A stretch of 64,000 bases of DNA from Pseudanabaena sp. PCC 7367 (GTDB taxonomy: Bacteria; Cyanobacteriota; Cyanobacteriia; Pseudanabaenales; Pseudanabaenaceae), in the NCBI RefSeq assembly GCF_000317065.1, contig NC_019701.1:1612001-1676000 (forward strand). The letters run 5' to 3'. A program made the position numbers and the translations under genes. The stretch's first letter is position 1; every line of letters begins with the position of its first letter. Positions 17,853-27,961 of the stretch are shown here, piece by piece. The notes beneath the pieces were generated by a model. It made no database searches and was not told where the DNA came from. It was given only the letters and a program-made list of their open reading frames with translations.

Positions 17853-18224
17853 ATGGGAATTGACTATATTGCTTTGTTTGTCGATGATGTGGAGCGATCG
17901 ATTGTCTTCTATCGAGACCTGCTGGGGCTTGAATTCCCCAAACCACCAAAGAATGGCGGCACGGAAGGTATCAGCGGTAATCTCAAACTTGGTATTTACG
18001 ATCGCACCTGGCTAGTGAAGCTGTTTGGCGATCGGCTTGAGTCCCATCAGGCTGGACATGCATTTTTGTTATCATTACCGGTTGCTGACCTAGGAGCTTT
18101 TTATCAAACCCTGGTTACCGCTGGGGTTGAGATCGTTAGTCCACCCAAAAAAATGCCCTGGGGACAAGAGATTGTCTTTTTTAAAGACCCTGATGGCAAT
18201 TTGCTCGAAGCAGTGCAGGCTTGA
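17853..18224 (+). CDS. VOC superfamily (glyoxalase/dioxygenase fold) protein
   Basis: A 123-residue single VOC module: MGIDYIALFVDDVERSIVFY at the start, DLLGLEF next, a central HAFLLSLPV strand, and FFKDPDGNLLEAVQ at the end. The family includes glyoxalase I, extradiol dioxygenases and drug-binding resistance proteins, usually acting as dimers with a metal site built from His and Glu residues. The ending Glu (LLEAVQ) is kept, but the usual first His after the start is not evident (GIDYIALFV has Asp-Tyr there). A canonical glyoxalase reaction is therefore not certain. ATG at 17853. Confidence 0.8.
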   Translation: MGIDYIALFVDDVERSIVFYRDLLGLEFPKPPKNGGTEGISGNLKLGIYDRTWLVKLFGDRLESHQAGHAFLLSLPVADLGAFYQTLVTAGVEIVSPPKKMPWGQEIVFFKDPDGNLLEAVQA

Positions 18225-18547
18225 GAAGTATCGCGGTAAGCCGATCGCTCATTGGTGGCCGCTGATTCGCGTAGCTCACTTAACATCAAGTCTTTGCACA
18301 TATAGACTCAAATCTATATACTTGCCCTAAACAATAGTGTTAAGTTTGGGTTGGAGATTACATCTGCTGCCAAGATTCGGGGTAATCTGCAATCACTGAT
18401 TTTAATAAATAGCTAATTAACTATTTGCTACTAGCTCTGTTCACGGTTGCAGATCTATTCAATAATTAAGGTTAGATGCTGTTAGAGAATTAAAGGATCG
18501 ATCGATTATTCTGTTAGTCTGCCTAATTGAATCGAGGGCTCATATAT

Positions 18548-18574
18548 CTGAATAGCCTGAATAGCCTGAATAGA
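18548..18574. repeat. 9-base tandem repeat upstream of ycf51
   Basis: Three copies of CTGAATAGC-like units (the third ends AGA), followed by ATAG tetramers, lie about 100 bases upstream of the ycf51 ATG. This is the only patterned part of the 442-base gap between the VOC gene and ycf51 (18225-18666). Confidence 0.6.
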
Positions 18575-18666
18575 TAGATAGATTGCTTGTCGTACAAGTA
18601 GCCTCAAACAAAACTATCTCTCATAGCGCTCTTAACGAATTACTACTGCCATTAATAGCCATTACT

Positions 18667-19179
18667 ATGCCACCACTCAGTCCAGAATTATTTGGTCAGC
18701 TTGCCCAGGGAATGGGTGCCTTTGTTCTATTTTGTGCGTTGATATCTGGGATCGCCTTTGTGCGCGATTGGGGCTGGCGCTTTCGGATGGTTGGCGTTAC
18801 CTCTTTTTGTGTAGTGCTAACGGTCGGTCTATTTGCGCTGAGCCTGGAACCATTCACCACCAAAGAAATTTCCGGAGCGGCTCCCTATGCAATTGTTTAC
18901 GATCGCCTGGGCACCGAGGCAGTAATTAAAGTACAGCCCGAAATCACCGCCGATCAGCTTGAATCCACCCTCGAACAAGCTGCATTTCGCCTATTCACCT
19001 CTGGGCGGGGCAGTGATGGCGGCAGGAGTAGTCAACTGCGGATTCGAGCCAGGACAGTCTTACACCCTCAACCTGGGGTTTCCCAACCGCTCTATTTGGG
19101 TGAAATTAAGCGATCGCTGCGGGTCAGAGAAGACCCCAACATGCAGATCACCCTCTATCCAAATGAACTAATTAATTAG
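18667..19179 (+). CDS. ycf51: Ycf51 family membrane protein
   Basis: A 170-residue protein (DUF2518), conserved in cyanobacteria and some plastids and of unknown function. Typical features are the MPPLSPELFGQLAQGMGAF start, two membrane helices (VLFCALISGIAFV; VGVTSFCVVLTVGLFALSL) and a C-terminal soluble part with QLESTLEQAAFRLF and SSQLRIRARTVLHP. I chose the ATG at 18667, where the family begins. A TTG at 18583 would add 28 residues, and the 9-base repeat just before it makes that start less likely. Confidence 0.85.
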   Translation: MPPLSPELFGQLAQGMGAFVLFCALISGIAFVRDWGWRFRMVGVTSFCVVLTVGLFALSLEPFTTKEISGAAPYAIVYDRLGTEAVIKVQPEITADQLESTLEQAAFRLFTSGRGSDGGRSSQLRIRARTVLHPQPGVSQPLYLGEIKRSLRVREDPNMQITLYPNELIN

Positions 19180-19237
19180 CTGGTGCAATTATTGCCAATT
19201 ACAGCGATCACTCCTAATTCACTAGCCTGGGTTGAAT

Positions 19238-22200
19238 TTAGTCCGATTGACCAATGCAATGAATCCGATCGCGGCCCTGTTCTTTGGCTTCATACAAAGC
19301 ATAGTCAGCTAAATTAACCAACACAGTTGGGTTATGGTCATCTTGCAGGAGTGGCACCATACTAGCGATGCCAAGGCTCAGAGTCAGGTATGAGCTGGCA
19401 TCAGAGGTAGCATGTTCAATTTTGAGACTGTGCATCTTACTCTGAATTGTCTCTGCCACCTGGTTAGATATCTTGACTGTGGTGTTGGGCAAAATGATCG
19501 CAAATTCTTCGCCACCATAGCGTGCTACTAAATAATCAGGATGATCGAGCGATTCTGATAATACTGCTGCCACCTGGCGTAATCCCTCGTCCCCAACAAT
19601 ATGACCGTAGGTGTCGTTGTAGCGTTTGAAATAATCCACATCACATAAAATCAAAGACAGGGGCTTTTGCTGTTGGGCTAACTGCTGCCATTGTTGTTGC
19701 AAATATTGATCAAACCGCCGCCGATTTGCCACCCTGGTCAAACCATCCAAACTGGCTAAACGCTCTAGCTCCTTATTGGCTCTTTGCAGGGCGATCGTGC
19801 GCTCTGAGACCTTTTCCTCCAGACTGGCGTATAGCTGGGCATTCTCCAATGAGATCGCAGCCTGGGAAGAAAGTAGTTTTAATAGTTCCAGGCGTTTTTC
19901 CGTAAAGGCATCCTGGCTGAGGTTATTCTCCAAGTAGAGAATTGCCACCATCCGTCCTTGATTAATAATCGGAATACAAAGCAACGACTTGGGTTGTTGG
20001 CTGTTGATATAGGGGTCATCGGCAAAATTCCCTTCCCCATAGGCATCATTTAGTACCAGGTCAGTTTCAGCCCGCGCCACATAGTTAACCACCGAAATTG
20101 GCAAGTTAGCGGTTTCTTCGATCGGTGTATTTTTCTTTGTAACCGGCAACCGGAGGTCGATCGTAGATTCGGCAATTGTGACCAGGCGATCGTTTTGCCA
20201 GGAGATAATTGCCCCGCGTGTTGCACCAGCATTCTCGATCATGATTGCCATTAGTTTTTCTAGCAGTTGCGAGAGCACAATCTCACTTGACATCGCCTGG
20301 GTCGCTTTAATCACTGTCAACAGGTCAAGTTCTTCTGATTTATTGCCGCCAGAGGTAGTTTTGAGAGCCAACATTGAAGGTGAGGTAATGCTGCCATTAA
20401 AACCGCCATATCTCGGCAACAGCTCTTGATACTTGATCTCTAAATCTCTCACCTTGGCGATCGCCCCCCACCGCAAATAGCTATGCCTTGCATCTAGCAT
20501 GTAGGCCTGGGCAATGGTTAGCTTGCCCTTGGTGAGGTAAAACTTGGCCGCCAGTTCATTGGCGATCGCCGCATCATTTAAAAACTTGTGCTCCTGAGCC
20601 AGATCGATCGCCCGATCATAATATTCCATCGCTAGATTATGGCTACCAAACAATCGTTCCCATTCCGCTGCCACTAAAAAATACTTATGTTTATAGTTGC
20701 TAGGAGCTTGCTTACCCCAAAGTTTCAGCTTGCGCCGATTAGCTTTAATCTGCTTGACTAGCTTGCGCTGAAATCTTGTCCCCTTTTGTGGTTGTTCATA
20801 GAGGTTAATGCAGGTAAGTGCTTCAAACATGGATATGGCTGGGATGTGCGGGCTGGCTTCCATCTGGCCATGCTGCTGAGCGACGATCGCATATTCATAG
20901 GCTTGTTGGGGGCGATCGAACAGGTAATTAAGCACTAGCTTGTGGAAGCTTAGGAAAAATTTTGAGATGCCATCCATTTTGCCTGAGGCAGTTTCGTCAA
21001 AAGCCGTCCCAATCAACTCATATGGCTCCTGCGTCGCTTTCCCCATCAGATTCAAAATTGCTTGCTTGTAGATACAGGTATGGTTGTTGATCGTTTGCTG
21101 TTTTAGTTGTTGACTAATTGCACTGCCGCATTCATCCAGGTTCTTCTCAATAATTGGTAAATCCCCACCACTTAGATAGGAAAAAGCACAGCGCATGAAT
21201 ATGGCGGTTGCGGCAAAAAACAAGTCACCATTTTCCATTGCCACAGCATAGGCAGTAGAAAAATGGGGGATTAATTCACGCATGGGGGTGCGCCAGTGTT
21301 TTATGCCCACATTGGAAACCACTAATGCAAAGGGCTTCATTTTCTTGGCATCAAATTTAGCTTGAAGATCCAGAGCCAACTGGCCAAGTCGATAGCCAGG
21401 CTCGATATCGCCCAGTACCTTAATGTGAAGCAGAGCATAGTTAATGTAGGGTGAGATCGCAAACGGTGAATTACCATAAATGCGCGTCAGCCGCAGCATC
21501 TTAAACACAATCAAGCTACAGAAACTAGGCATACTAAAAAAGGTGGCGGGGATCACCACTGCCATAATCTGCATCGCTTTTAAGATGCGAGGGTTAGTCA
21601 TGGTTGGTAAATTCAACAATGATTCAATCCGCTTACCAGTAAAAAACAGCCTGGTAATAGCAAGATTGATCACAAAGTCAATTTGATTGGGCTGGGCGGG
21701 AAAACTTACCCCCAGTAGTTTGAGAATCGTGACCGCCTCTGCCACCGCTTCACGCAATCGATTTTGGGATACTAACGTCAGGATTTTTATTTCATAAGCG
21801 CCGGCTTGATCTAAAGTATTTTTGGTTTGAGCCAGAATATTACTGATTAAGCGATAGGTAAGCTCGAATTCTCCGCTTTGAGATGCTGCTCTGGCGGCAG
21901 TGATATGCATTGTTAAAGCTAATTCATACTGGCTCTGCCAACAATCGGGTGCGAGCAAGTCTAAGCCGATTTGTAAATAACCCAAAGCAGTCTCAAAGGC
22001 GTTGGCATACTGGGCTTTCTGGCCAGCAGTTAGGTTCAATTCAGCTAGCTGTTGCTTTTCGCGGCGATCGCTAATTAGCTGGCTGCAGTGGTTCAGTTGG
22101 TTGACAATGTCAAAAATGCGCTGCTCCCGCTGAGCCTGGGGAATATATTCAAGTAATAATTGGCCAATTTGATAATGTACCTGTTGCCTTTGTTCCGGCG

Positions 22201-24577
22201 AAATCAATAAATAAGCCGCCTGTTGCACCCGATCGTGGACAAACTTATAACAGATTGGCTGAGTGACCTGCTGACTTTGGCTAGATGCTGGTTCAGCTAG
22301 GGCGATCGCTGAATTGGAAACTGATCTGAACTGCTCAGACTCATCAAACTCATCAGAATTATTAGACCCATCAGAATTAGTGGCGGTGCTGACAGGCTTA
22401 ACGGGATTCCGGGGTAAGGTATAAAAGCTGTCAATCTCTAACTCAGCCAGCTTGTAATTATCATCAATCGGTACAATGATTTCTTCTTGAATTGCTTGTT
22501 TCAAAGCCATCGCCATGGCATGGATATCTCTTTGTAAAACCATTGCCAGGGTGTCGAGGTCGAAGCGATTGCCCACACATGCAGCCAACTGCAATATTTC
22601 CTGGGTGGGGTGGGGTAGCTTTTGGATTTTATCGGCCATCAATGTGACCACATTGTCGGTAAAACTACGCTGGGCAATTTGCTCGATCCGCCACTGCCAG
22701 CAAAGACATTCCGGCTCAAAATTAATCAGATGTTCGGTATAGAGTGATTTCAAAAACTCATTCATGAAAAAAGGATTGCCAGCGGTTTTATTAATCACCA
22801 GTTCCGCCAGCGATCGCGTTTCTGCAAGACTCTGGCGCAGGGTATCGGCCACCAGTTGATTCACATCGTCTAGGCTTAATGGTTTGAGGGTAATTTCACT
22901 AACGACAATATTTTCTTTGCGGATTTGCTCCACCATCGCCATCAGTGGGTGGTTCGGACTCACCTCGTTATCACGATAAGCACCAATACAAAACAAGCAT
23001 TGCTCCACTGATTCGCTGACCAGCGTTTGCACCAAATGTAGCGAAGCTAGATCGGCCCACTGCAAATCATCGAGGAAAATTATCAGTGGGTGTTCGATTT
23101 TGGCAAATACTTTCACAAAGTTCTGGAATACCATCCGGAAGCGGTTTTGAGCCTCGCGGGCAGGGAGTTCAGCGATCGCTGGTTGCGGACCAATCAGCAA
23201 CTCCACCGCTGGAATCACATCAATGATCACCTGGCCATTATTACCAAGTACCAGCATTAATTGCGATCGCCACCGTTGTAGCCGGATCTCTGATTCTTTG
23301 AGGAGTTGCTGGACTAATTCTTGAAATGCCTCAATCAGTGCAAAGTAGGGAACATTGCGTTGATATTGGTCAAACTTGCCAGCAATAAAATAGCCGCGCT
23401 TGGCGGTCAATGGCCGATAGGTCTCACGCACCAAGGCGGATTTACCCATGCCAGAATAACCAGACACCAGCAATAGTTCAGCACGATGCTTGAAGCCCTC
23501 GGCACCAACTGCTGCGGTTTGGGCTACGCGTTCAAAGGCCTGGAGTAATACTTTGATCTCCGCTTCCCGCCCATAGAGCTTTTGGGGAATCTGGAATCGC
23601 TCGGAGATGTCATTACTAGCGATCTCAAATTGCTCAATTTGCCTGGTCGATCGCCATTGGCCAAGACATTGCTCTAGATCAGCTTTTAGGGCATAGGCAC
23701 TCTGATAGCGATCTTCAGCCATTTTAGCCATCAGCTTGAGCACCATGTCCGACACCACCGATGGGATCGCCGCGTTTAGTTGATGTGGTGGGACTGGCTG
23801 CTTGGCCAGGTGGCTATGCACCAATTCCATTACATCATTGGTTCTAAATGGTAGCTGTTGGGTTAGCAGCTCATAGAAAGTGACTCCTAAGGAGTAAAAA
23901 TCAGTGCGATAGTCGATCGACCGATTCATCCGGCCAGTTTGTTCTGGCGAGAGGTAGGCTAATGTGCCTTCGAGGATATGGGGATTTTTGATTGTGGGAT
24001 TTTCGCGGCTGAGAATTGTAGAAATGCCAAAATCAATTAGTTTTAACTGCCCTGTGGTCGGATTGAGGACAATATTAGCCGGATTAATATCCTTGTGGAT
24101 GATTTGCAGGGAGTGGATTTGCGCTAAACCATCGGCAATTTTAATTGCAATTTCTAAGAACTTCTCGATCGGCAAGGAAAATTGTGGTTGCTCGCCAGTA
24201 GCATACAAACAATCTAAGGCCTCCCCATCAAAGTCCTCAAAGGTAATTAGCAGTGTGTTTTGGTATTGTTCTAAATCAAAGGATTTAATCACCCGATCGA
24301 GATCAAGATTGTGGGTGATTTCGTATTCTTGTTTGTATTTAACTAGTTCTTGGGGAGAGGGATAATCCTGCTTCAGGATTTTGATAATTACTGGCTGCGG
24401 GCAGTTTTCTGTGCTTGTGACAGCGCAATTTTCTATTTGATTAATGACCTGGCTCTGGGTATCTGCAGAATTTGAGGTAGCTAAGTCATCATCGGTTAAT
24501 TTACAACCGCGATAGACGATCGATCGATCGCTTTCGTAGAGCTTGCATGAAACTTGATAACCCGCGATCGCCAGCAT
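19238..24577 (-). CDS. Multidomain signalling protein: Ser/Thr kinase, ATPase, GAF, GGDEF
   Basis: A 1779-residue protein. Residues 1-310 are a protein kinase: K66 in VIIKIL, catalytic HKDINPAN at 161-168, DFG at 182-184. The glycine-rich loop is absent, as is usual for this large family. Residues about 335-800 form a STAND-type ATPase with P-loop GYSGMGKS (373-380) and Walker B LIIFLDDLQWAD (498-509). A long helical-repeat middle follows. GAF lies at about 1417-1580, a short coiled coil comes next, and a GGDEF domain spans 1607-1779 with GGEEF at 1688-1692, so it could make cyclic di-GMP. The RxxD inhibitory site is missing (DHPD instead). Most relatives end in a histidine kinase. Confidence 0.9.
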   Translation of the reverse strand: MLAIAGYQVSCKLYESDRSIVYRGCKLTDDDLATSNSADTQSQVINQIENCAVTSTENCPQPVIIKILKQDYPSPQELVKYKQEYEITHNLDLDRVIKSFDLEQYQNTLLITFEDFDGEALDCLYATGEQPQFSLPIEKFLEIAIKIADGLAQIHSLQIIHKDINPANIVLNPTTGQLKLIDFGISTILSRENPTIKNPHILEGTLAYLSPEQTGRMNRSIDYRTDFYSLGVTFYELLTQQLPFRTNDVMELVHSHLAKQPVPPHQLNAAIPSVVSDMVLKLMAKMAEDRYQSAYALKADLEQCLGQWRSTRQIEQFEIASNDISERFQIPQKLYGREAEIKVLLQAFERVAQTAAVGAEGFKHRAELLLVSGYSGMGKSALVRETYRPLTAKRGYFIAGKFDQYQRNVPYFALIEAFQELVQQLLKESEIRLQRWRSQLMLVLGNNGQVIIDVIPAVELLIGPQPAIAELPAREAQNRFRMVFQNFVKVFAKIEHPLIIFLDDLQWADLASLHLVQTLVSESVEQCLFCIGAYRDNEVSPNHPLMAMVEQIRKENIVVSEITLKPLSLDDVNQLVADTLRQSLAETRSLAELVINKTAGNPFFMNEFLKSLYTEHLINFEPECLCWQWRIEQIAQRSFTDNVVTLMADKIQKLPHPTQEILQLAACVGNRFDLDTLAMVLQRDIHAMAMALKQAIQEEIIVPIDDNYKLAELEIDSFYTLPRNPVKPVSTATNSDGSNNSDEFDESEQFRSVSNSAIALAEPASSQSQQVTQPICYKFVHDRVQQAAYLLISPEQRQQVHYQIGQLLLEYIPQAQREQRIFDIVNQLNHCSQLISDRREKQQLAELNLTAGQKAQYANAFETALGYLQIGLDLLAPDCWQSQYELALTMHITAARAASQSGEFELTYRLISNILAQTKNTLDQAGAYEIKILTLVSQNRLREAVAEAVTILKLLGVSFPAQPNQIDFVINLAITRLFFTGKRIESLLNLPTMTNPRILKAMQIMAVVIPATFFSMPSFCSLIVFKMLRLTRIYGNSPFAISPYINYALLHIKVLGDIEPGYRLGQLALDLQAKFDAKKMKPFALVVSNVGIKHWRTPMRELIPHFSTAYAVAMENGDLFFAATAIFMRCAFSYLSGGDLPIIEKNLDECGSAISQQLKQQTINNHTCIYKQAILNLMGKATQEPYELIGTAFDETASGKMDGISKFFLSFHKLVLNYLFDRPQQAYEYAIVAQQHGQMEASPHIPAISMFEALTCINLYEQPQKGTRFQRKLVKQIKANRRKLKLWGKQAPSNYKHKYFLVAAEWERLFGSHNLAMEYYDRAIDLAQEHKFLNDAAIANELAAKFYLTKGKLTIAQAYMLDARHSYLRWGAIAKVRDLEIKYQELLPRYGGFNGSITSPSMLALKTTSGGNKSEELDLLTVIKATQAMSSEIVLSQLLEKLMAIMIENAGATRGAIISWQNDRLVTIAESTIDLRLPVTKKNTPIEETANLPISVVNYVARAETDLVLNDAYGEGNFADDPYINSQQPKSLLCIPIINQGRMVAILYLENNLSQDAFTEKRLELLKLLSSQAAISLENAQLYASLEEKVSERTIALQRANKELERLASLDGLTRVANRRRFDQYLQQQWQQLAQQQKPLSLILCDVDYFKRYNDTYGHIVGDEGLRQVAAVLSESLDHPDYLVARYGGEEFAIILPNTTVKISNQVAETIQSKMHSLKIEHATSDASSYLTLSLGIASMVPLLQDDHNPTVLVNLADYALYEAKEQGRDRIHCIGQSD

Positions 24578-24802
24578 AAACCAAGAGTGTAATTACTAAT
24601 CTCTATGATTGCATTTCTAGGCACATTAATTATGCTTAATCCTAACACTGGAGCTAGATTAGATTTATGATCCAGGTTGATTTAAAGCAAAGCATCTATA
24701 ACCTAAGATAAGTTATTTTTTTGTGAAAGGGTAATTGTTTTCGATCGTTGTTAATCTAAATTTAAACAAAAACAGCTATTTATTGAAAACCAGGATATCA
24801 AG

Positions 24803-25708
24803 ATGTCTGTACCAGATTATCAAAGCCTAATGATGCCTGTGCTAAAGTCCGCCGCAAATGGTGAAGTTGCTTACCGCGATACAGTTAACCTATTAGCAGA
24901 AGCATTAGGACTTAAGGAAGAAGATTTAACAGAACTGCTCCCATCGGGTAAACAAACAGTCTTTGCTAATCGAGTTGGCTGGGCAAAAACATATCTTAAG
25001 AAAGCTGGGTTAATTGAATATACACGTCGGGGTTACTTTGCAATAACACCTCGGGGTAAGAAAGTTCTTGAGTCTGGAATAGCCCAAATTGACAATCAGT
25101 TTCTTGCTCAATTTGACGAGTTTCAAGAATTTAGAACTAGCAAATCTGAACCAGATGAGCCGGAAATCATTCCAGAAGTTGAAGATAGCAATACACCCGA
25201 CGAAATAATGCGATCGGCGCATCAACAGATCAACAAAGCCCTTGCCTCCGAGCTGATCGATCGAATTTTACAAGCACCACCCGATTTTTTTGAGAGATTG
25301 ATTGTGAGGCTTTTAATCAGTATGGGGTATGGTGGATCGGTTAAAGAAGCGGGGAGAGTTTTGGGCAAAAGTGGTGATGATGGCGTTGATGGGGTGATCG
25401 ATCAAGATGCCTTGGGACTAGACCGAGTCTATGTGCAAGCCAAGCGTTATGCTTCTGGTAATAATATTGGCGCAGGTGCGATCCGCGATTTTTTTGGTAG
25501 CCTCGATCGTCATAAGGCCAGCAAAGGATTATTTGTAACTACCTCGCGTTTTTCGTCATCAGCCCAGGAAACCGCTGATTTTTTAAGCAAGCGGATTGTC
25601 CTGATCGATGGAGCGCAATTAGCCAAACTGATGATCCGTTATGACGTGGGTTGTCGGATCGAAGAAACCCTTCATCTCAAGAAAATCGACGAAGACTTTT
25701 TTGAATAG
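24803..25708 (+). CDS. mrr: Mrr-type restriction endonuclease
   Basis: A 301-residue protein with the two Mrr domains. The N-terminal winged helix (Mrr_N, about residues 5-95) has VAYRDTVNLLAEALGL and AKTYLKKAGLIEYTRRGYF. The C-terminal PD-(D/E)xK nuclease has FERLIVRLLISMGYGG, catalytic Asp in GDDGVDGVI (D196) and VQAKRY (K214). Mrr cuts DNA with foreign methylation in E. coli. Here no specificity gene or methylase is adjacent, so it probably acts alone. CGATCG sites inside the gene make it look long resident. ATG at 24803, divergent from the large kinase gene. Confidence 0.85.
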   Translation: MSVPDYQSLMMPVLKSAANGEVAYRDTVNLLAEALGLKEEDLTELLPSGKQTVFANRVGWAKTYLKKAGLIEYTRRGYFAITPRGKKVLESGIAQIDNQFLAQFDEFQEFRTSKSEPDEPEIIPEVEDSNTPDEIMRSAHQQINKALASELIDRILQAPPDFFERLIVRLLISMGYGGSVKEAGRVLGKSGDDGVDGVIDQDALGLDRVYVQAKRYASGNNIGAGAIRDFFGSLDRHKASKGLFVTTSRFSSSAQETADFLSKRIVLIDGAQLAKLMIRYDVGCRIEETLHLKKIDEDFFE

Positions 25709-25996
25709 CGATCGCCCTGTTGGCCATTACTACTGAATTCTTACGTCTGCATTCTTACCACTGAAATTCATGGCAATTATTGAGCAGACTTTTTCCCTAC
25801 AGATCTGACTCTGGCAGTAGTACAAAAAGAGATCAAACTGGTAACTAATCCTACCTATTCCGACTCCATTGCCGATTAATTCTGACTATTTCTGGTTTCG
25901 CTGCCCATTGCCCTGTGGAATAATCCCCCCATAGCAGTGGCAGGCTATCAAAGGTGGGCAAGATCTAGCAATTATACTCATATAGGAGCGCGGCAC

Positions 25997-27058
25997 ATGG
26001 CGATCGCAAAACATCTATCGTTACTAAAGCAGAGTATAGCTAACTGGCAGGAATGGCGCGTACAGAACCCCAGCATTGTGCCCGAACTGAGTGGTGCAAA
26101 TCTGCGGCGTGCCACCCTGCGCGAAGTAAACTTGAGCGGCGTAGATCTACGCTGGGCTAACTTTGGTAGTGCCAACCTGTTGGGAGCAAACCTGAGCGAA
26201 GCCAATCTCACTAAAGCCAATTTGCGTGAAGCTGATCTCTACAAGGCTGATCTAGGTGGGGCTAAGTTAATTGGCACAAGCTTGATTCGAGCTTATTTAC
26301 GGGAAGCCAACCTGCGCGACTGCGATTGCAATTCTACTGCCTTGATTGGTGCAGATCTAACGGAGGTGTGCTTAGAAAATGCCGATCTAACCGGGGCAAA
26401 TCTGAGCGAGAGCAACCTGAGCAGCGCTAATCTCAATTTTGCGATCCTCAAGGATGCGATCCTCAGCAATGCGATCGCCAGCTATGCCAACATGAACGAA
26501 ACGATCATGGATATGGCTGTGCTCGATCGCGCCCAACTAAATTTTGTTGATTTTAATGGTGCCGCAATGGTACAAGCCAGTTTACGCCATGCCAACCTTT
26601 GCGGTGCTGATTTGAGTGGGGCAAATTTAAGCTATGCCAATCTCAGTGGTGCTAATTTATGCGAGGCAATTCTGAGTAATGCCAATCTTAGCCATGCCAA
26701 CCTGAGTGGCGCAATTTTGCGGGATGCCAGCCTCAGCAATGCTAATCTCAGTGGCGCTGATCTCAGTGGTGCCAATTTAACCGATGCGATCCTCAGTGAT
26801 GCGGATTTGAGTCGGGCAAACCTGAGTGAGGCGATCCTGGCTGGGGCGCAGCTTATTTCCGCCAAGCTGGAGGCTGCCTTTTTGGTGGGCACTGATTTAA
26901 TTAAAGCTAATCTGCGTTTAGCTAGCCTAAAAGGAGTGAGCCTTAAGGATGCTGACCTGAGCGGCGCTAGTTTGAGTGGCGCGAGTCTCAGTGGCGCAGT
27001 AATGCCGGATGGTTCCACCTACGATCAACAGTTAGGTCGAAATGGCATGTTGAGCTAG
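25997..27058 (+). CDS. Pentapeptide repeat protein
   Basis: A 353-residue protein made mostly of A(D/N)Lxx pentapeptides from about residue 30 to 340, for example LSGANLRRATLREVNLSGVD and many SxANLSG units. Such repeats fold into a right-handed quadrilateral beta-helix. The N-terminal 30 residues (MAIAKHLSLLKQSIANWQEW) form a leading helix. I chose the ATG at 25997, which follows AGGAG by eight bases; a GTG at 25937 would add 20 residues. The biochemical role is unknown for most cyanobacterial members. The repeats also create long open frames on the other strand, which I treat as shadows. Confidence 0.85.
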   Translation: MAIAKHLSLLKQSIANWQEWRVQNPSIVPELSGANLRRATLREVNLSGVDLRWANFGSANLLGANLSEANLTKANLREADLYKADLGGAKLIGTSLIRAYLREANLRDCDCNSTALIGADLTEVCLENADLTGANLSESNLSSANLNFAILKDAILSNAIASYANMNETIMDMAVLDRAQLNFVDFNGAAMVQASLRHANLCGADLSGANLSYANLSGANLCEAILSNANLSHANLSGAILRDASLSNANLSGADLSGANLTDAILSDADLSRANLSEAILAGAQLISAKLEAAFLVGTDLIKANLRLASLKGVSLKDADLSGASLSGASLSGAVMPDGSTYDQQLGRNGMLS

Positions 27059-27961
27059 CTTAATAATTTAAGCGGTAATTGGAGCGATATCTCAAAAATA
27101 TTTCTACCTTAATAACTTAATAATGCATGGCCTGATCTAGAGATGGTTAGGTCGGTATTGCAGATCTAAATCGCTAAGCCGATCGCCATTAGCACTGGTT
27201 CTGACTGCTCAACTTCTTGTGATTTTGGCTCAATTTATATACATCCCAACCAACAAAAACAACAAGATAAATAAATCTAACGATTAGACGTTCATAGCTA
27301 GAACTGGCTATTTATTTAGATTTGTCTATAGCGATCGTAAGAACTATTGATGTCAGGGCGATCGCAATTAATGCTAATAATTGCTTAATAGCGTTACTTG
27401 ATCGCGGCAAAAATTATTCTAATCAAAGTTGAATTGGCTGCTGATAAGTCATTGGCAAGCTGCTATTTAAGGTAGCTTGGGCGATCGGATTTAGCCGCCG
27501 AAGTTTGGCCACCAGAGTGTAGGATGAAGAATTAGAGGGTAAAAACACTGTCCTCTCTGCAAGCTAGCATTTTCGGCTCTAGGTGTAGATCTGTAGATCT
27601 TAGGCACAGATCTAAGCTCAGATCGTAAATCATGGCATATGGATATGACATATGGATATGACACATGGATATGGCGCATGGATAAAGTCGCTACTTGCTC
27701 AATAGAATTAGCAAAAAATTAGTAAAAATTGCTTAACTGTGAATTGCGTAAGCGAGAATAAAAGTAACCTTCAATCATCATTTTTTGACCGTCATCCCCA
27801 GAGCAGGTGATGGGCATACACATCATCAAAAACAGGATAGAAACCCTGCCAGCTAAATAGTATTCAGTAGTATTGAGTAATACCAGTAATCACACGCAGA
27901 TTTAATCGATTTACAACTCCAGTTTAGATATTTAGATACTTACGATACTCGGATAAATAAC
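27059..27961. other. 903-base spacer before the transketolase-like gene
   Basis: Long gene-poor stretch with many CGATCG sites, AGATCT-rich sequence near 27590-27620 and the 13-base tandem repeat listed separately. A 62-residue leftward frame (27491-27679) runs through the repeat and has no ribosome site or protein-like pattern, so I do not call it. No tRNA or known small RNA was seen. Confidence 0.5.
27636..27687. repeat. 13-base tandem repeat (CATATGGATATGA)
   Basis: Two exact copies are followed by two diverged ones (CACATGGATATGG, CGCATGGATAAAG). They lie about 275-325 bases upstream of the transketolase-like gene. Confidence 0.8.

Noticed and set aside
26632-27018. Open frame opposite the pentapeptide gene
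   Set aside because: The periodic codons of pentapeptide repeats give open frames on the other strand; the Leu/Arg-rich product is an artefact.
27491-27679. 62-codon leftward frame in the spacer before the transketolase-like gene
   Set aside because: It is mostly encoded by the 13-base repeat and AGATCT-rich sequence and has no ribosome site.
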